The translations under genes and the position numbers were made by a program. Positions 49,805 to 58,314 of a stretch of DNA of 64,000 nucleotides are shown piece after piece; the first letter of the stretch is position 1, and every line of letters starts with the position of its first letter. Source of the DNA: a virus; the IMG/VR virus record IMGVR_UViG_3300020470_001313, positions 1-64,000 of that record. One strand, given 5' to 3'. The notes under the pieces are model-generated. The model was not told the DNA's origin. It ran no database searches and saw only the letters and a program-made list of their open reading frames with translations.

Positions 49805-49833
49805 ATTATAGTAAATCCTGACCATTGTGTCAA
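49805..49833 (-). promoter_or_regulatory. gp55 promoter, perfect sigma-70 consensus
   Basis: TTGACA (49833-49828), 17-nt spacer, TATAAT (49810-49805) on the minus strand. Confidence 0.9.
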
Positions 49834-49839
49834 GGGGGC

Positions 49840-49868
49840 TTGACAAGATCAGGAATCCTCTATAGAAT
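49840..49868 (+). promoter_or_regulatory. Divergent plus-strand promoter, possibly antisense
   Basis: TTGACA (49840-49845), 17-nt spacer, TAGAAT (49863-49868) on the plus strand. Its -35 forms an inverted repeat with the gp55 -35 (TGTCAAG-GGGG-CTTGACA). No plus-strand gene follows; the transcript would be antisense to the Sm-like gene. Confidence 0.5.
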
Positions 49869-49895
49869 AACAATGTCAGTTGTGAAGGGTTACCT

Positions 49896-50348
49896 CTAGC
49901 TTTTCTTATATAGTTCTTCAAATCTCTTACGAGCATCGGAGATCTTACCGATTTTACCCTCTTTTTCCGTGACTTCTACTTGATGGTCTTTTCTAATTTT
50001 TGCTTTGTCAGCACTGCCGCGCTGCGAATGTAGGTAAGATTCATAAACAAATATCATTTCTCGTGAGAGAGAAGCAATAGAAACAACGTCCTTCTCGTTT
50101 ATAATATAAAAATCTTCTTCAGAAAAATTCTGCCATTGAGTGAAACCAATACCTTTAACAGCTTTATCTTCTGCAATCTCTTTCGTAAAACTTTGTACTA
50201 CCAATGGGTTTTCAACATACAATAAGTCCTGTGTAGGAAAGGTTGCTTTGTCCCTTGAGACAATACACTTCCCAATAATTTCGTCACCACTTGTTAATTT
50301 AATACAGCAGTGAAATTCTTCATCATGCTTAACGTAGTTTAAACTCAT
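49896..50348 (-). CDS. Small Sm-like-type protein C, 150 aa
   Basis: IKLTSGDEIIGKCIVSRD (residues about 16-33) matches the LKSGEDVI start of the paralogues near 30 kb. NEKDVVSIASLSREMIFVYES matches their TIVDP...YES end. The C-terminus is a basic helix (ISDARKRFEELYKKS). An RNA or protein chaperone role is possible. It lies between uvsW and gp55. Confidence 0.6.
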   Translation of the reverse strand: MSLNYVKHDEEFHCCIKLTSGDEIIGKCIVSRDKATFPTQDLLYVENPLVVQSFTKEIAEDKAVKGIGFTQWQNFSEEDFYIINEKDVVSIASLSREMIFVYESYLHSQRGSADKAKIRKDHQVEVTEKEGKIGKISDARKRFEELYKKS

Positions 50349-50351
50349 TGA

Positions 50352-51806
50352 CTACCCTAACTTTACATCTATGATTTCATAATCAAATTTTTCATCTTTG
50401 TAAACTTTGACTCTTTCAAACAAATGGTTTAAAGTATAATTGTGAAATTGGTTTCGGGAGATGTTATCTGCAATATCATATAATACTGCTTGTGATTTGT
50501 TATCACCCTTTCTTAATACTCTACCAATTGATTGTAAGTTCCTCACTCTTGATTTACTAGGACTAGCAAAAATTACATTATGAAGGTTTTTTATATTGAT
50601 GCCTGTAGAAAAAGTTCCGTAGGATGCAACAATAATATTATCGTTGGTCTCCTCTGCTAGAGCTCTTATCTTCTCACGATCATCAACATCAACACCACCA
50701 TGAACTAAATGTACTGGTTGTGTTACATTACTATTTAGCAGATCATATAAAGGGAGTCCGTGACGCTCTACATAGTTAAAGAGAACTAACGTATTTCCGC
50801 GCAGATCTTTTGTTAATCTCATAATGAATTTGTTTCTCCGTTCATGAGAAACTAAGTATTCCATTTCTTCTTGATAAGTTTCAAATGGTATATAATCATG
50901 CTTCAATACTAGGATCTTGACCTTAAGACTAGCAACTTGACCTCTATCCATGAGAGTCTTAGTTCTAGTTACTTGAGAACATCTACCGAATAAACCTTCT
51001 AATACTAGTTGATTACATTCTGATCCATCAAGTGTGCCTGTAAAACCAATTCTATACTTGCACTTATGAAGCTTAGTCATTAACGTAGTAAGAGATTTGG
51101 CTTTGAAAAGGTGCGCTTCGTCACCTACGATAACATCAAATTGTTCAAACCATTTACGAGGTTGTTTATAAATTGACTGCCAAGTTGAAATAGTTACATA
51201 ATGATTAGTGTTCTTTGATTCACCTGCATAAATTTTGTAGCAGAATACATCTACTTTCCATCCATAATCAGCAAAGTCTTTATACATTTGCTCTACAAGG
51301 GATGTAGTAGGAACTACAATCAAAACTCTTCTATTAACATTAACATGAAAACGTACCAATGAATAAATCATCAAGGATTTCCCGCTGGCAGTTGGGGACA
51401 ATAGGAGTCGTCTGTTGTATCGTAGGGATTCGTATATTGCTCGGTATTGGTAATCGCGTACCTGTACAGGAAGACGTAAAGACTTTACAAACCCAGCCAC
51501 CGACTGAGGAGTTACAAACTGATTTTCCTCCAAAGGGAGGCCAAAGTGCTCGTTAGGTTCAAACTTATATTCATACCCTCTCTCCTGACACCAATCCTGT
51601 AGGTATTTTAATAACCCTACGTAAATATCTCCAGTGCCAGGAGAATACAATCTTATTTTACCATCCCATCTCCTATATCTTTTCGTCCTCTGTAAAAACT
51701 TTGCAGATGGTACTTCAAAAGTAAAGTAATCTGAGAGTTCATGGTGAACATGCTGCTCCGCATCTACTGTAAGATAGACTTCGTTCTTCTTTTTGATTGT
51801 GATCAC
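50352..51806 (-). CDS. uvsW: DNA/RNA helicase UvsW
   Basis: The 484-aa SF2 helicase has LSPTASGKSLMIYSL (Walker A), DVIVGDEAHLF (DEAH), GFTGTLDG and the C-terminal QSIGRVLRKGDN (motif VI). It rewinds R-loops and branched DNA and ends origin-dependent replication in T4. I use the GTG at 51806; the frame continues to a TTG at 51836 inside uvsY. Confidence 0.93.
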   Translation of the reverse strand: MITIKKKNEVYLTVDAEQHVHHELSDYFTFEVPSAKFLQRTKRYRRWDGKIRLYSPGTGDIYVGLLKYLQDWCQERGYEYKFEPNEHFGLPLEENQFVTPQSVAGFVKSLRLPVQVRDYQYRAIYESLRYNRRLLLSPTASGKSLMIYSLVRFHVNVNRRVLIVVPTTSLVEQMYKDFADYGWKVDVFCYKIYAGESKNTNHYVTISTWQSIYKQPRKWFEQFDVIVGDEAHLFKAKSLTTLMTKLHKCKYRIGFTGTLDGSECNQLVLEGLFGRCSQVTRTKTLMDRGQVASLKVKILVLKHDYIPFETYQEEMEYLVSHERRNKFIMRLTKDLRGNTLVLFNYVERHGLPLYDLLNSNVTQPVHLVHGGVDVDDREKIRALAEETNDNIIVASYGTFSTGINIKNLHNVIFASPSKSRVRNLQSIGRVLRKGDNKSQAVLYDIADNISRNQFHNYTLNHLFERVKVYKDEKFDYEIIDVKLG

Positions 51807-51808
51807 AG

Positions 51809-52237
51809 TTACATACCAGCTTGGAATTTTTCCCAATCAATAGCACTCTTGATGTGGAAGCCTCGGTTCTGAATCATACGGATAATTGAATCCAAATAAT
51901 TCATACATGTTTCTATGTATGCAAGTTTGGATCTGGTCTTAATAACCTCTGTGTCTGCGTTTATAAACGTTTCTACTTCATCTCTATTAGTTAATTTCAA
52001 ATCAAAAGGCACCTCACGGTATGCTACCGCAGGTGCTTTGCCTTTATAATATTTCCATTTATCACGAATTAAGGTATTTAATTTACCTTCTGTTTCAATC
52101 TTCATACCAGAGAATACATTAATATACTCATAGTATTTCGCATGAAGACTAGCGATCTTAACAGATTCTTCAGAGTATAAGTCAGGTTGAATCTGACTAT
52201 CTACTCTCCACTGTTCTTGGATAGTCTCCAGATTCAT
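51809..52237 (-). CDS. uvsY: Recombination mediator UvsY
   Basis: The 142-aa protein matches T4 UvsY in length and in the C-terminal IETCMNYLDSIIRMIQNRGF followed by HIKSAIDWEKFQAG. It helps UvsX displace the ssDNA-binding protein. The genomic order uvsY-uvsW is as in T4-like phages. Confidence 0.88.
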   Translation of the reverse strand: MNLETIQEQWRVDSQIQPDLYSEESVKIASLHAKYYEYINVFSGMKIETEGKLNTLIRDKWKYYKGKAPAVAYREVPFDLKLTNRDEVETFINADTEVIKTRSKLAYIETCMNYLDSIIRMIQNRGFHIKSAIDWEKFQAGM

Positions 52238-52476
52238 TAGATACCTTGGTCTTTAGTTTTTTCTAAAAATTCTTTTAAACTTGATTGACAGTTTGGTGGT
52301 TCAGGATCTTTATAGCCTTTTATATCCTTCCACTTATTATATAATGCTCCCATCATCCATGACTGAGACAGACTTTTAGGTCCATTCTCTAGTAAATCTA
52401 ACTCATACTTACTAGAAGTATAAGCTTTATATTCTTCTCTCCAATTGGAGTTGTCAAAAGGTTCCTTAGTCATCAT
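52237..52476 (-). CDS. Hypothetical protein, 79 aa
   Basis: A soluble protein with NSNWREEYKAYTSSKYELDL and SLKEFLEKTKDQ helices. It is the first gene after the TTGACA-TAGACT promoter and overlaps uvsY by one base. No domain recognised. Confidence 0.6.
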   Translation of the reverse strand: MMTKEPFDNSNWREEYKAYTSSKYELDLLENGPKSLSQSWMMGALYNKWKDIKGYKDPEPPNCQSSLKEFLEKTKDQGI

Positions 52477-52494
52477 AGACCTCCCTAGGGTAAG

Positions 52495-52523
52495 AGTCTA
52501 TCACGAAGTAGGTCGGTTGTCAA
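52495..52523 (-). promoter_or_regulatory. uvsY-group promoter, sigma-70 type
   Basis: TTGACA (52523-52518), 17-nt spacer, TAGACT (52500-52495) on the minus strand, 19 nt before the 79-aa gene. Its -35 overlaps the last codons of the tube-like gene. Confidence 0.65.
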
Positions 52524-53086
52524 GTAGTTCGTCTTGTACCAGAGTTCTTTCCTCTAACCTCATAGAGAGTATAGTTGAATGTTGCCTGTGCTTGGAAGAA
52601 CTGCGTGTCGGTTTGCGTTACGTCAAATGATAGGGTGGATAAGTTTGTTGGAAATAGATCTTCAAAAACTACTTCAAACGAAACGTTGTTTTGATTATTT
52701 AGTACCTGAAGTGTAGCGTCACTTACAAGTGATTTATAGTTTGCAGCATCAGGTGTAGTTCTCTTATCAACAATCCAAACACCTCTCTCATTTAAATCTT
52801 GTGGAGTACCTAATGCTCTCATCCAGTTATGAATCTGCATATAATTTTCTAAATTCTCATCCACCAAAAACGATACACTAAATTCTCCATAGCGTATGTT
52901 ACCATCAATAGGATATGATACTAAACCTCTAGTGGGTATAGCAATATCTCCGACAGTTATATCAGGAATACTTGCTTGCTGAACTAAGAACGCAACCTTT
53001 GGTGCTTTCTCTAATATGAACTTAAACCCTATAGGTGCAAGAAAGTTCTTGTTCTTTAATTCATTTTCGTACCACGTAGCAGCCAT
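52520..53086 (-). CDS. Tail-tube-fold (gp19-like) baseplate or tube protein, 188 aa
   Basis: APIGFKFILEKAPKVAFLVQ and IAIPTRGLVSYPIDGNIRYG with SVSFLVDENLENYMQIHNWM parallel the (I/V)PxRG...G...VxxxxD pattern of the true tail tube gp19 near 60 kb. It is probably a paralogue such as a gp54-like tube initiator or tail completion protein; the exact role is uncertain. A CTAAATAATAA late box lies upstream. Confidence 0.6.
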   Translation of the reverse strand: MAATWYENELKNKNFLAPIGFKFILEKAPKVAFLVQQASIPDITVGDIAIPTRGLVSYPIDGNIRYGEFSVSFLVDENLENYMQIHNWMRALGTPQDLNERGVWIVDKRTTPDAANYKSLVSDATLQVLNNQNNVSFEVVFEDLFPTNLSTLSFDVTQTDTQFFQAQATFNYTLYEVRGKNSGTRRTT

Positions 53087-53107
53087 ATCAACAACCTAGC
53101 ATCATTA

Positions 53108-54652
53108 TTATTTAGTATAGATGGTGTCTCCGACACACAATACATCTAGATCAGTATCATGTAATAACTGTAGTGCATCACTTATTCTACCAGCAATAGG
53201 TTTACCACCATTATTGAGAGAAGTATTAAGTACCATCGGTAATCCAGTCAGTTCTTCAAAGACCGATATAAGATCGTAATAATCCTCTTTATCCTCACCT
53301 ACTGTCTGTGGTCTACATGTACCATCCGCATGTGTAATAGATTTAAAAGTTTCTGGATCTCTTACATCCATACAATATAACATATAGTCTGACTTCCCTT
53401 CCCATACAAAGTAATCACTTACTTTATCTTCAATTATACTTGCACCAAATGGTCTAAACCACTCACGGTGTTTTACTCTTTTATTTAAAAACTCTTTTCC
53501 ATCTTCTAAATCAGGACGCATCAATATAGATCTGTTACCTAATGCTCTGGGACCTAGTTCACCATGTCCTTGATACCATCCAACAATTCTACCATCAGCA
53601 ATATACTCTGCAACCTCTGTAATAGTTTTAGCTGATGGTCTCTCAGCAGGTGCTTCATCATCTTGCCAGAATGGGAATCCACTTCTATCAAATTCAGGTT
53701 GCTTCCAATATCTTCTTAACCATTCAACTATACCAAGTGTTAGACCTTCATCAGCACAGTGTGGTATAATATTTAAGTTTGGTCTTACCTTTTTAATCTT
53801 AGAATTTACAATAGTATTAAGAGCAACCCCACCACTGTAGAGTATAGTATCATTAGGTCTACTACTCTTTACGAAATGATTTACAAGAATATCTTCTGTA
53901 ACACTATGGCAGAATTGAATTTGATCTAGTACTTTATGATCTTCTCCCTCACCTTGATATACTAAACGTTCAATATATTCTAGGTTCCATAGATCCCTTA
54001 TACCTTCAATACCAATATCATAGGTATGACATTCTAGTTTAGTTTTTTCTAAGCACTCAGGTGTCAATCTACCATAGGCTTTTAATGCCATGACTTTACC
54101 TGCCATGTCATGTGGACTACCTTGTAACTTTAATATATGACCACCAAGATCTCCTAACACTCCACCAAAACTAGGTGCATGATCAGTAGTATATCTTTGA
54201 AATCTTTCATCACCATGATATGCAGTGAAGGTTATCTTATCATCACCGAATCCATCATATACAAAATTAACATCTGATTTAATACCAAGTGGCCATGCAC
54301 TTAGCATATGAGCATAGTGATGATCTATTCTATAGATGGGACAGTCATACCCAATATCTCTGAAGACTGGTATTTCAATTTCTTCAACTAACTTCTTCTC
54401 ATCTGTCTGTATCCTTGGGTACATATGACAGTCTAATACTATACCAATAGCATCAACTTCTCTAGGATCAAAAGGTTCTCCAGTTCTACAATATGAATAA
54501 CGCTCTAAGGAATGTGCCCACGAGGTTAGATCCCGTGGTGCATAATGCTTTTGTTGAAAGTCTCTTTCGTGTTTATAATACCAGACACTAGAATCTCTTG
54601 TGTAGGTTATACTACTGTCATGGTCACACAATCTTAATCCTAAGAAGTTCAT
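53108..54652 (-). CDS. Carbamoyltransferase (NodU/CmcH family)
   Basis: A 514-aa protein of the NodU/CmcH family: a Kae1-like N-terminal domain (MNFLGLRLCDHDSSITY), HHYAHMLSAW, GVALNTIVNSKI, GPRALGNRSIL and VLNTSLNNGGKP. Such enzymes make carbamoyl-adenylate and transfer the group to sugars or antibiotics; in phage a DNA-base, glycan or small-molecule target is unknown. It sits amid late genes behind a late-like CTAAATAA box. Confidence 0.9.
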   Translation of the reverse strand: MNFLGLRLCDHDSSITYTRDSSVWYYKHERDFQQKHYAPRDLTSWAHSLERYSYCRTGEPFDPREVDAIGIVLDCHMYPRIQTDEKKLVEEIEIPVFRDIGYDCPIYRIDHHYAHMLSAWPLGIKSDVNFVYDGFGDDKITFTAYHGDERFQRYTTDHAPSFGGVLGDLGGHILKLQGSPHDMAGKVMALKAYGRLTPECLEKTKLECHTYDIGIEGIRDLWNLEYIERLVYQGEGEDHKVLDQIQFCHSVTEDILVNHFVKSSRPNDTILYSGGVALNTIVNSKIKKVRPNLNIIPHCADEGLTLGIVEWLRRYWKQPEFDRSGFPFWQDDEAPAERPSAKTITEVAEYIADGRIVGWYQGHGELGPRALGNRSILMRPDLEDGKEFLNKRVKHREWFRPFGASIIEDKVSDYFVWEGKSDYMLYCMDVRDPETFKSITHADGTCRPQTVGEDKEDYYDLISVFEELTGLPMVLNTSLNNGGKPIAGRISDALQLLHDTDLDVLCVGDTIYTK

Positions 54653-54679
54653 AATAATCCTCGTGATTTATTTAGGCAC

Positions 54680-54712
54680 AAAAAAAAGACCCCCGAAGGA
54701 GTCTCTTTTTTA
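54680..54712 (-). terminator. Terminator after the capsid gene
   Basis: AGACTCC-TTC-GGGGGTCT with one mismatch, followed by TTTTTTTT on the minus strand, 20 nt past the capsid stop codon. Confidence 0.88.
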
Positions 54713-54727
54713 AACTTATGTGATGGA

Positions 54728-56113
54728 TCACATGAGGTTTGTAACTTGTACACGTCTGTAGTACTTGTTGGTATTTGCAGTAAGTGCGCCAGATCCTTGT
54801 GTAAGACCTTGTGAGAATGGGTTTGAAACCATGCCGTAACGAGTCTTGAATCCAATTTTTGGTTGGAAGGTATCAGGATTGATCGCTCTGACTTGCTGTA
54901 GAGGAACGTAAGGACAATAGAATAGTCCAGCGTCATAAGGAGAAGTACCTTTGTATCCAGCAACGTAGAAGTGCTTGTCAGCAACGTTAGCAGAATATGG
55001 GTCAACGTAAACCTTAATGCGTCCGTTTAGAGTACCAACGAATGTTGAAGAAGTATCATCAACAGATGTTAGTTGGTTGTTACCATTAAGAGCAGGAGCA
55101 TAGTCAAGAACACCAGCCATTCCGAGGGCACTTGCTACATCAGCAGATGTAATCAAAATGTTGCCCTTCCCGCGACGAGTCTCTTGTCCGATAGCGTTTG
55201 CATCTCTTTCAATCTGGAATAGAAGTCCCTTGAATTTTTCAACTGACCATCTACCATTTGAGTCAACGTCTAGGTCAAAGATTCCGTCTGTAGCGGTATC
55301 ATTGATAGCACCTTTAACAGCGTTAACATAGATTGTACGAACAACTTCACGGTTGATCTCAGCAAGAATTTCAGTAGATAGAATGTTGCTTAATTCCTGC
55401 TCGGCATCCAATCCGTGAATAGCCTTGAGGTCTTGAGCAAGTTCTAAACTGTACTCTGCCTTTAAAGCACGAGACTTAGCAGTCACCGTTACTTTCTCAA
55501 TGGCGAAGCCCATTTCGCGGAACTCAGTTCCAGACTCACCTAGAGATTCAGCAGTTGCTGTTGCCATACCTTGAGCGTCACCTGTCAACTCGTAAGTTCC
55601 TGGTGAACCGTCGTTAAGAACGGCAGGGTTAGTACCCTCAGCGTCGTTGTTAGCAGAGCTTGAAGCGCCTGGGTCGTATGTACCTGAACCACCAGATTGA
55701 CCTGCGTTTGGCTCGTTGAAGAATGCTTCTCTGAATGCTGCATTCTGTGGGTCGCGTTGAGTACCGTAGTTAGTTCTCATTGCGAAGATTAGTCCAGTAG
55801 GACCTGTCATTGGCTGAACGCCAGCAATGTCATAAGCAATAAGCTTAGGCATTGAACGACGAATCAAGCTAATGAGTACAGGGTCAAAACCAGCAACTGG
55901 ACCAGTTGCGGTTGCATCAGCACCGAAACCGCCTGTTCCAGCAGCGTTCGTTGGTGCCTCCATCAACATCTGCGACTCTTCACGAGCAGCAAATTCTTGG
56001 TTCTCAAGAAGTTGTGCGACAACTCCACGCTTGTGAGAGTCTTCAATCTTTGGAAGACTTTCGTGCTCAAGTACGGGTGCCCACTTCTCTTGTAGTTGTT
56101 TTAGATCAGCCAT
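54728..56113 (-). CDS. 23: Major capsid protein gp23
   Basis: The 461-aa protein has a pro-region of about 52 residues ending SQMLME, then APTNAAGTGGF and VLISLIRRSMPKLIAYDIAG, the typical T4-like HK97-fold capsid N-domain. Cleavage after LME by gp21 is inferred. A strong ribosome site (AAGGAATTAAAATG) fits high expression. It is followed by its own terminator. Confidence 0.97.
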   Translation of the reverse strand: MADLKQLQEKWAPVLEHESLPKIEDSHKRGVVAQLLENQEFAAREESQMLMEAPTNAAGTGGFGADATATGPVAGFDPVLISLIRRSMPKLIAYDIAGVQPMTGPTGLIFAMRTNYGTQRDPQNAAFREAFFNEPNAGQSGGSGTYDPGASSSANNDAEGTNPAVLNDGSPGTYELTGDAQGMATATAESLGESGTEFREMGFAIEKVTVTAKSRALKAEYSLELAQDLKAIHGLDAEQELSNILSTEILAEINREVVRTIYVNAVKGAINDTATDGIFDLDVDSNGRWSVEKFKGLLFQIERDANAIGQETRRGKGNILITSADVASALGMAGVLDYAPALNGNNQLTSVDDTSSTFVGTLNGRIKVYVDPYSANVADKHFYVAGYKGTSPYDAGLFYCPYVPLQQVRAINPDTFQPKIGFKTRYGMVSNPFSQGLTQGSGALTANTNKYYRRVQVTNLM

Positions 56114-56163
56114 TTTAATTCCTTAAAATTGTTTTTAGAAAAGTAGTGTTTACAAAATCATGC

Positions 56164-57246
56164 TTAATTAGTCCAACGGCTCAGGGCATCAACATAAGCT
56201 CCCATCACGCCTTCTGGTTTGGACTCTTCTACTAGGGGTGCTACATCTTCAACAGGATCAGCAGAAGATTTCACTGCCACTTCCTTGTTTGTGAAGTAAG
56301 ATTCCTTAATAGTTGTGATCTTCTTACGAAAATCATCCTCACTCTCAAACTCAACACCCTCAGAAAGTTCGCTTAGCTTCTCTTTCTGTGTCTCGGAGAG
56401 ACCTAGAGCACACTCGTTCACAATTTCCATTTTAGTAAATTGACCAACCTTCTTATTCAAAGAAATGTTAGCCTCAATTTGCTCGTTGAGTTTTCCTTCC
56501 ATTTCATCTAATTGCTCAACCATTCCGTCTAGGAGATTGAACTTCTCTTCGGGTACACCAACATGGTGTTCCACGAATAGATTCTTGAGACCTGTCATGA
56601 ATGACTCTGCTATCTCGTTTTTAACACCATGCTCAATAGCAAGGGCGTTTTCTTCTGCCCACTGCTTTGCAGCATACGAGATATAGTCGTCAACCTTCTC
56701 GGCCAATTCTGTTTTGATTGCTTCCACTTGTTCGGTAAGTGCAGCTTCAAATGCTTCTGTTAGAGATGCTTTCTCTTTAGTAACGCGAGAATTAACGGCA
56801 GCTTCAAAAATAGTAACTGCTTTGTCTCTAAACTCTTCGCTTAGTTCTTCACCAGCGACAAGAGCGTTAACATCTTCAGTAAAGTCGTACTCGGCTTCAG
56901 GGGTTTCTTCTTGGATCGTTTCGCCATCTTCCTCCTTAGAGTCAAAGATTTTTCCTGAGAGTCCAGCACTTACGTTACCAGATCCTGCATCAGATCCCTT
57001 CGTTTTAATTGAAGAGTCTTTCGTTGCACCTACAGGTGCGGCTGCCTTTGCTCCGAGGTTTTCTGTACCTTCGGGGTTAGACTTGTTATCTGATCCACCG
57101 ATGTCGGAATGTTTCGCACCAGAGGTATCAATTTTTTCACCAGAGGTTGCCCCCTTCTTTATAGCGGCAACACCAGTCGCTGCGTCTTCGTTGACAGCAG
57201 TGTCTGACATTGAAGCCTCAAATTCTGTGTCGCGGGTTTCGGACAT
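56164..57246 (-). CDS. 22: Prohead core scaffold gp22
   Basis: The 360-aa acidic, helical protein lies between gp21 and gp23, as in T4. Its first third is Gly/Ala/Ser-rich and the rest a long coiled-coil core (KIDTSG... to LEVALT-like repeats). The ATG at 57246 is preceded by CAGGAGAACC; the frame continues to 57270. It should be degraded by gp21 during maturation. Confidence 0.88.
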   Translation of the reverse strand: MSETRDTEFEASMSDTAVNEDAATGVAAIKKGATSGEKIDTSGAKHSDIGGSDNKSNPEGTENLGAKAAAPVGATKDSSIKTKGSDAGSGNVSAGLSGKIFDSKEEDGETIQEETPEAEYDFTEDVNALVAGEELSEEFRDKAVTIFEAAVNSRVTKEKASLTEAFEAALTEQVEAIKTELAEKVDDYISYAAKQWAEENALAIEHGVKNEIAESFMTGLKNLFVEHHVGVPEEKFNLLDGMVEQLDEMEGKLNEQIEANISLNKKVGQFTKMEIVNECALGLSETQKEKLSELSEGVEFESEDDFRKKITTIKESYFTNKEVAVKSSADPVEDVAPLVEESKPEGVMGAYVDALSRWTN

Positions 57247-57285
57247 TTGTGGTTCTCCTGAGTTCAGCATTTGCTTTTCTAAGAT

Positions 57286-57293
57286 TATTTATA
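57286..57293 (-). promoter_or_regulatory. Late promoter TATAAATA before gp22
   Basis: Perfect late box on the minus strand about 40 nt before the gp22 ATG; it also overlaps the region just after the gp21 stop. Confidence 0.75.
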
Positions 57294-57295
57294 CT

Positions 57296-57940
57296 TTATA
57301 ATGTTTGTAAAAAGGATTTGAACGCGGAAATTTTGCGTTCTTGGATGTTTACGAGAGTAGCTTGATCAAGTTCTTTCTTAATTTCAGCTATCTTGGACTC
57401 TTTAATGACTCCGTTATCCCACACCCACTCTTTACCTTCCATGATTCCATCCACAAATGCGTCTGGAGCTGATGGATCTGCTACAATATCAGCAGCGGTT
57501 GCCAACATGAAGTCATCTTGTATGATGTTCATGTTATTTTCTCTACGGATGGATCCCATACCGCGAGATGATACACCTAGTTTCACTCCTTCATCAAGTA
57601 GATTTTTAGCGATAGATCCCATTGGTGTATCCATGATCTTCGCTCTACCAATGAAGTTGTCTCCTTCTTGCTTAAGAGAATTGATCTTGTGTGACACACG
57701 ATCTAAGTTGATGGAAGGACCATCAGGGTGACCGAGTTCTCCAAGAGCTCTTCCTTTAGTAATAAAAGACTCCTCATATTTAGCAACTTCCCTACCAAGG
57801 GTTTCAATAGGATAAAATCTCCCGTTGCGATTCTTGATGTTACCTTGCAAGAAGACACCCTCAATGTAGTGTGCTTTCTTACCGTTTTTTTCTTCGGTAA
57901 TAAATTCTACCTGATTGATTTCTTCAGCTATTAGCTTCAT
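57296..57940 (-). CDS. 21: Prohead core protease gp21
   Basis: The 214-aa protein has the herpes/T4 assemblin-type protease motifs: GRALGELGHPDGPSINLDRV (catalytic His) and GVSSRGMGSI (catalytic Ser). It cleaves after (L/I)-x-E in head proteins. The ATG pair at 57943 and 57940 follows AGGAGACGA; I use 57940. It overlaps the upstream gene by 17 nt. Confidence 0.92.
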   Translation of the reverse strand: MKLIAEEINQVEFITEEKNGKKAHYIEGVFLQGNIKNRNGRFYPIETLGREVAKYEESFITKGRALGELGHPDGPSINLDRVSHKINSLKQEGDNFIGRAKIMDTPMGSIAKNLLDEGVKLGVSSRGMGSIRRENNMNIIQDDFMLATAADIVADPSAPDAFVDGIMEGKEWVWDNGVIKESKIAEIKKELDQATLVNIQERKISAFKSFLQTL

Positions 57941-58289
57941 CATTCGTCTCCTCTTCTGGGGTAGTTTCTGTTTCAACAGATGCTTCTGGTTCTACACTTG
58001 AAGGTGTTCCAGGAGCTTCATCCTCTGGTGGTTCATGGGGTTGACGTTCGCCAGGATCATAATCCTTTGCTTGGTTAGTCCCATCTGGCAGAGTAGCACT
58101 AAGTTCATCAGCAGCAGCTTGTCCAGTTTGTGATTGGTCGTAACCCCACTTCTGTGCCCAGTCTGCTTTAGTTGCTTGAACTAAATCATAAGATGCTGCG
58201 GATAAACCTGTCTTAGTTTGATCTAAGGCAGCTACTTTATCATCAGCGAAAATCTTATTCACGATGTCAGTTGCTATTTCTGATGCCAT
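57924..58289 (-). CDS. Putative prohead core component, 121 aa
   Basis: The protein starts MASEIATDIVNKIFADDKVA and ends in a long acidic, Pro/Glu-rich tail. T4 has gp67 and gp68 prohead core proteins between gp20 and gp21, so position suggests that role; sequence similarity is not visible by eye. Confidence 0.6.
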   Translation of the reverse strand: MASEIATDIVNKIFADDKVAALDQTKTGLSAASYDLVQATKADWAQKWGYDQSQTGQAAADELSATLPDGTNQAKDYDPGERQPHEPPEDEAPGTPSSVEPEASVETETTPEEETNDEANS

Positions 58290-58314
58290 AATATGTATCT
58301 ATGTATAGTACTAT

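Noticed and set aside
51359-51556. Plus-strand frame inside uvsW
   Set aside because: It is antisense to conserved helicase codons and has no promoter or ribosome site.
54649-55005. 118-aa minus-strand frame
   Set aside because: It shadows the C-terminus of the capsid gene and runs through the terminator hairpin.
56714-57301. 195-aa plus-strand frame
   Set aside because: It is a mirror of the gp22 scaffold coding bias (Ser/Ala-rich antisense) and lacks a ribosome site.
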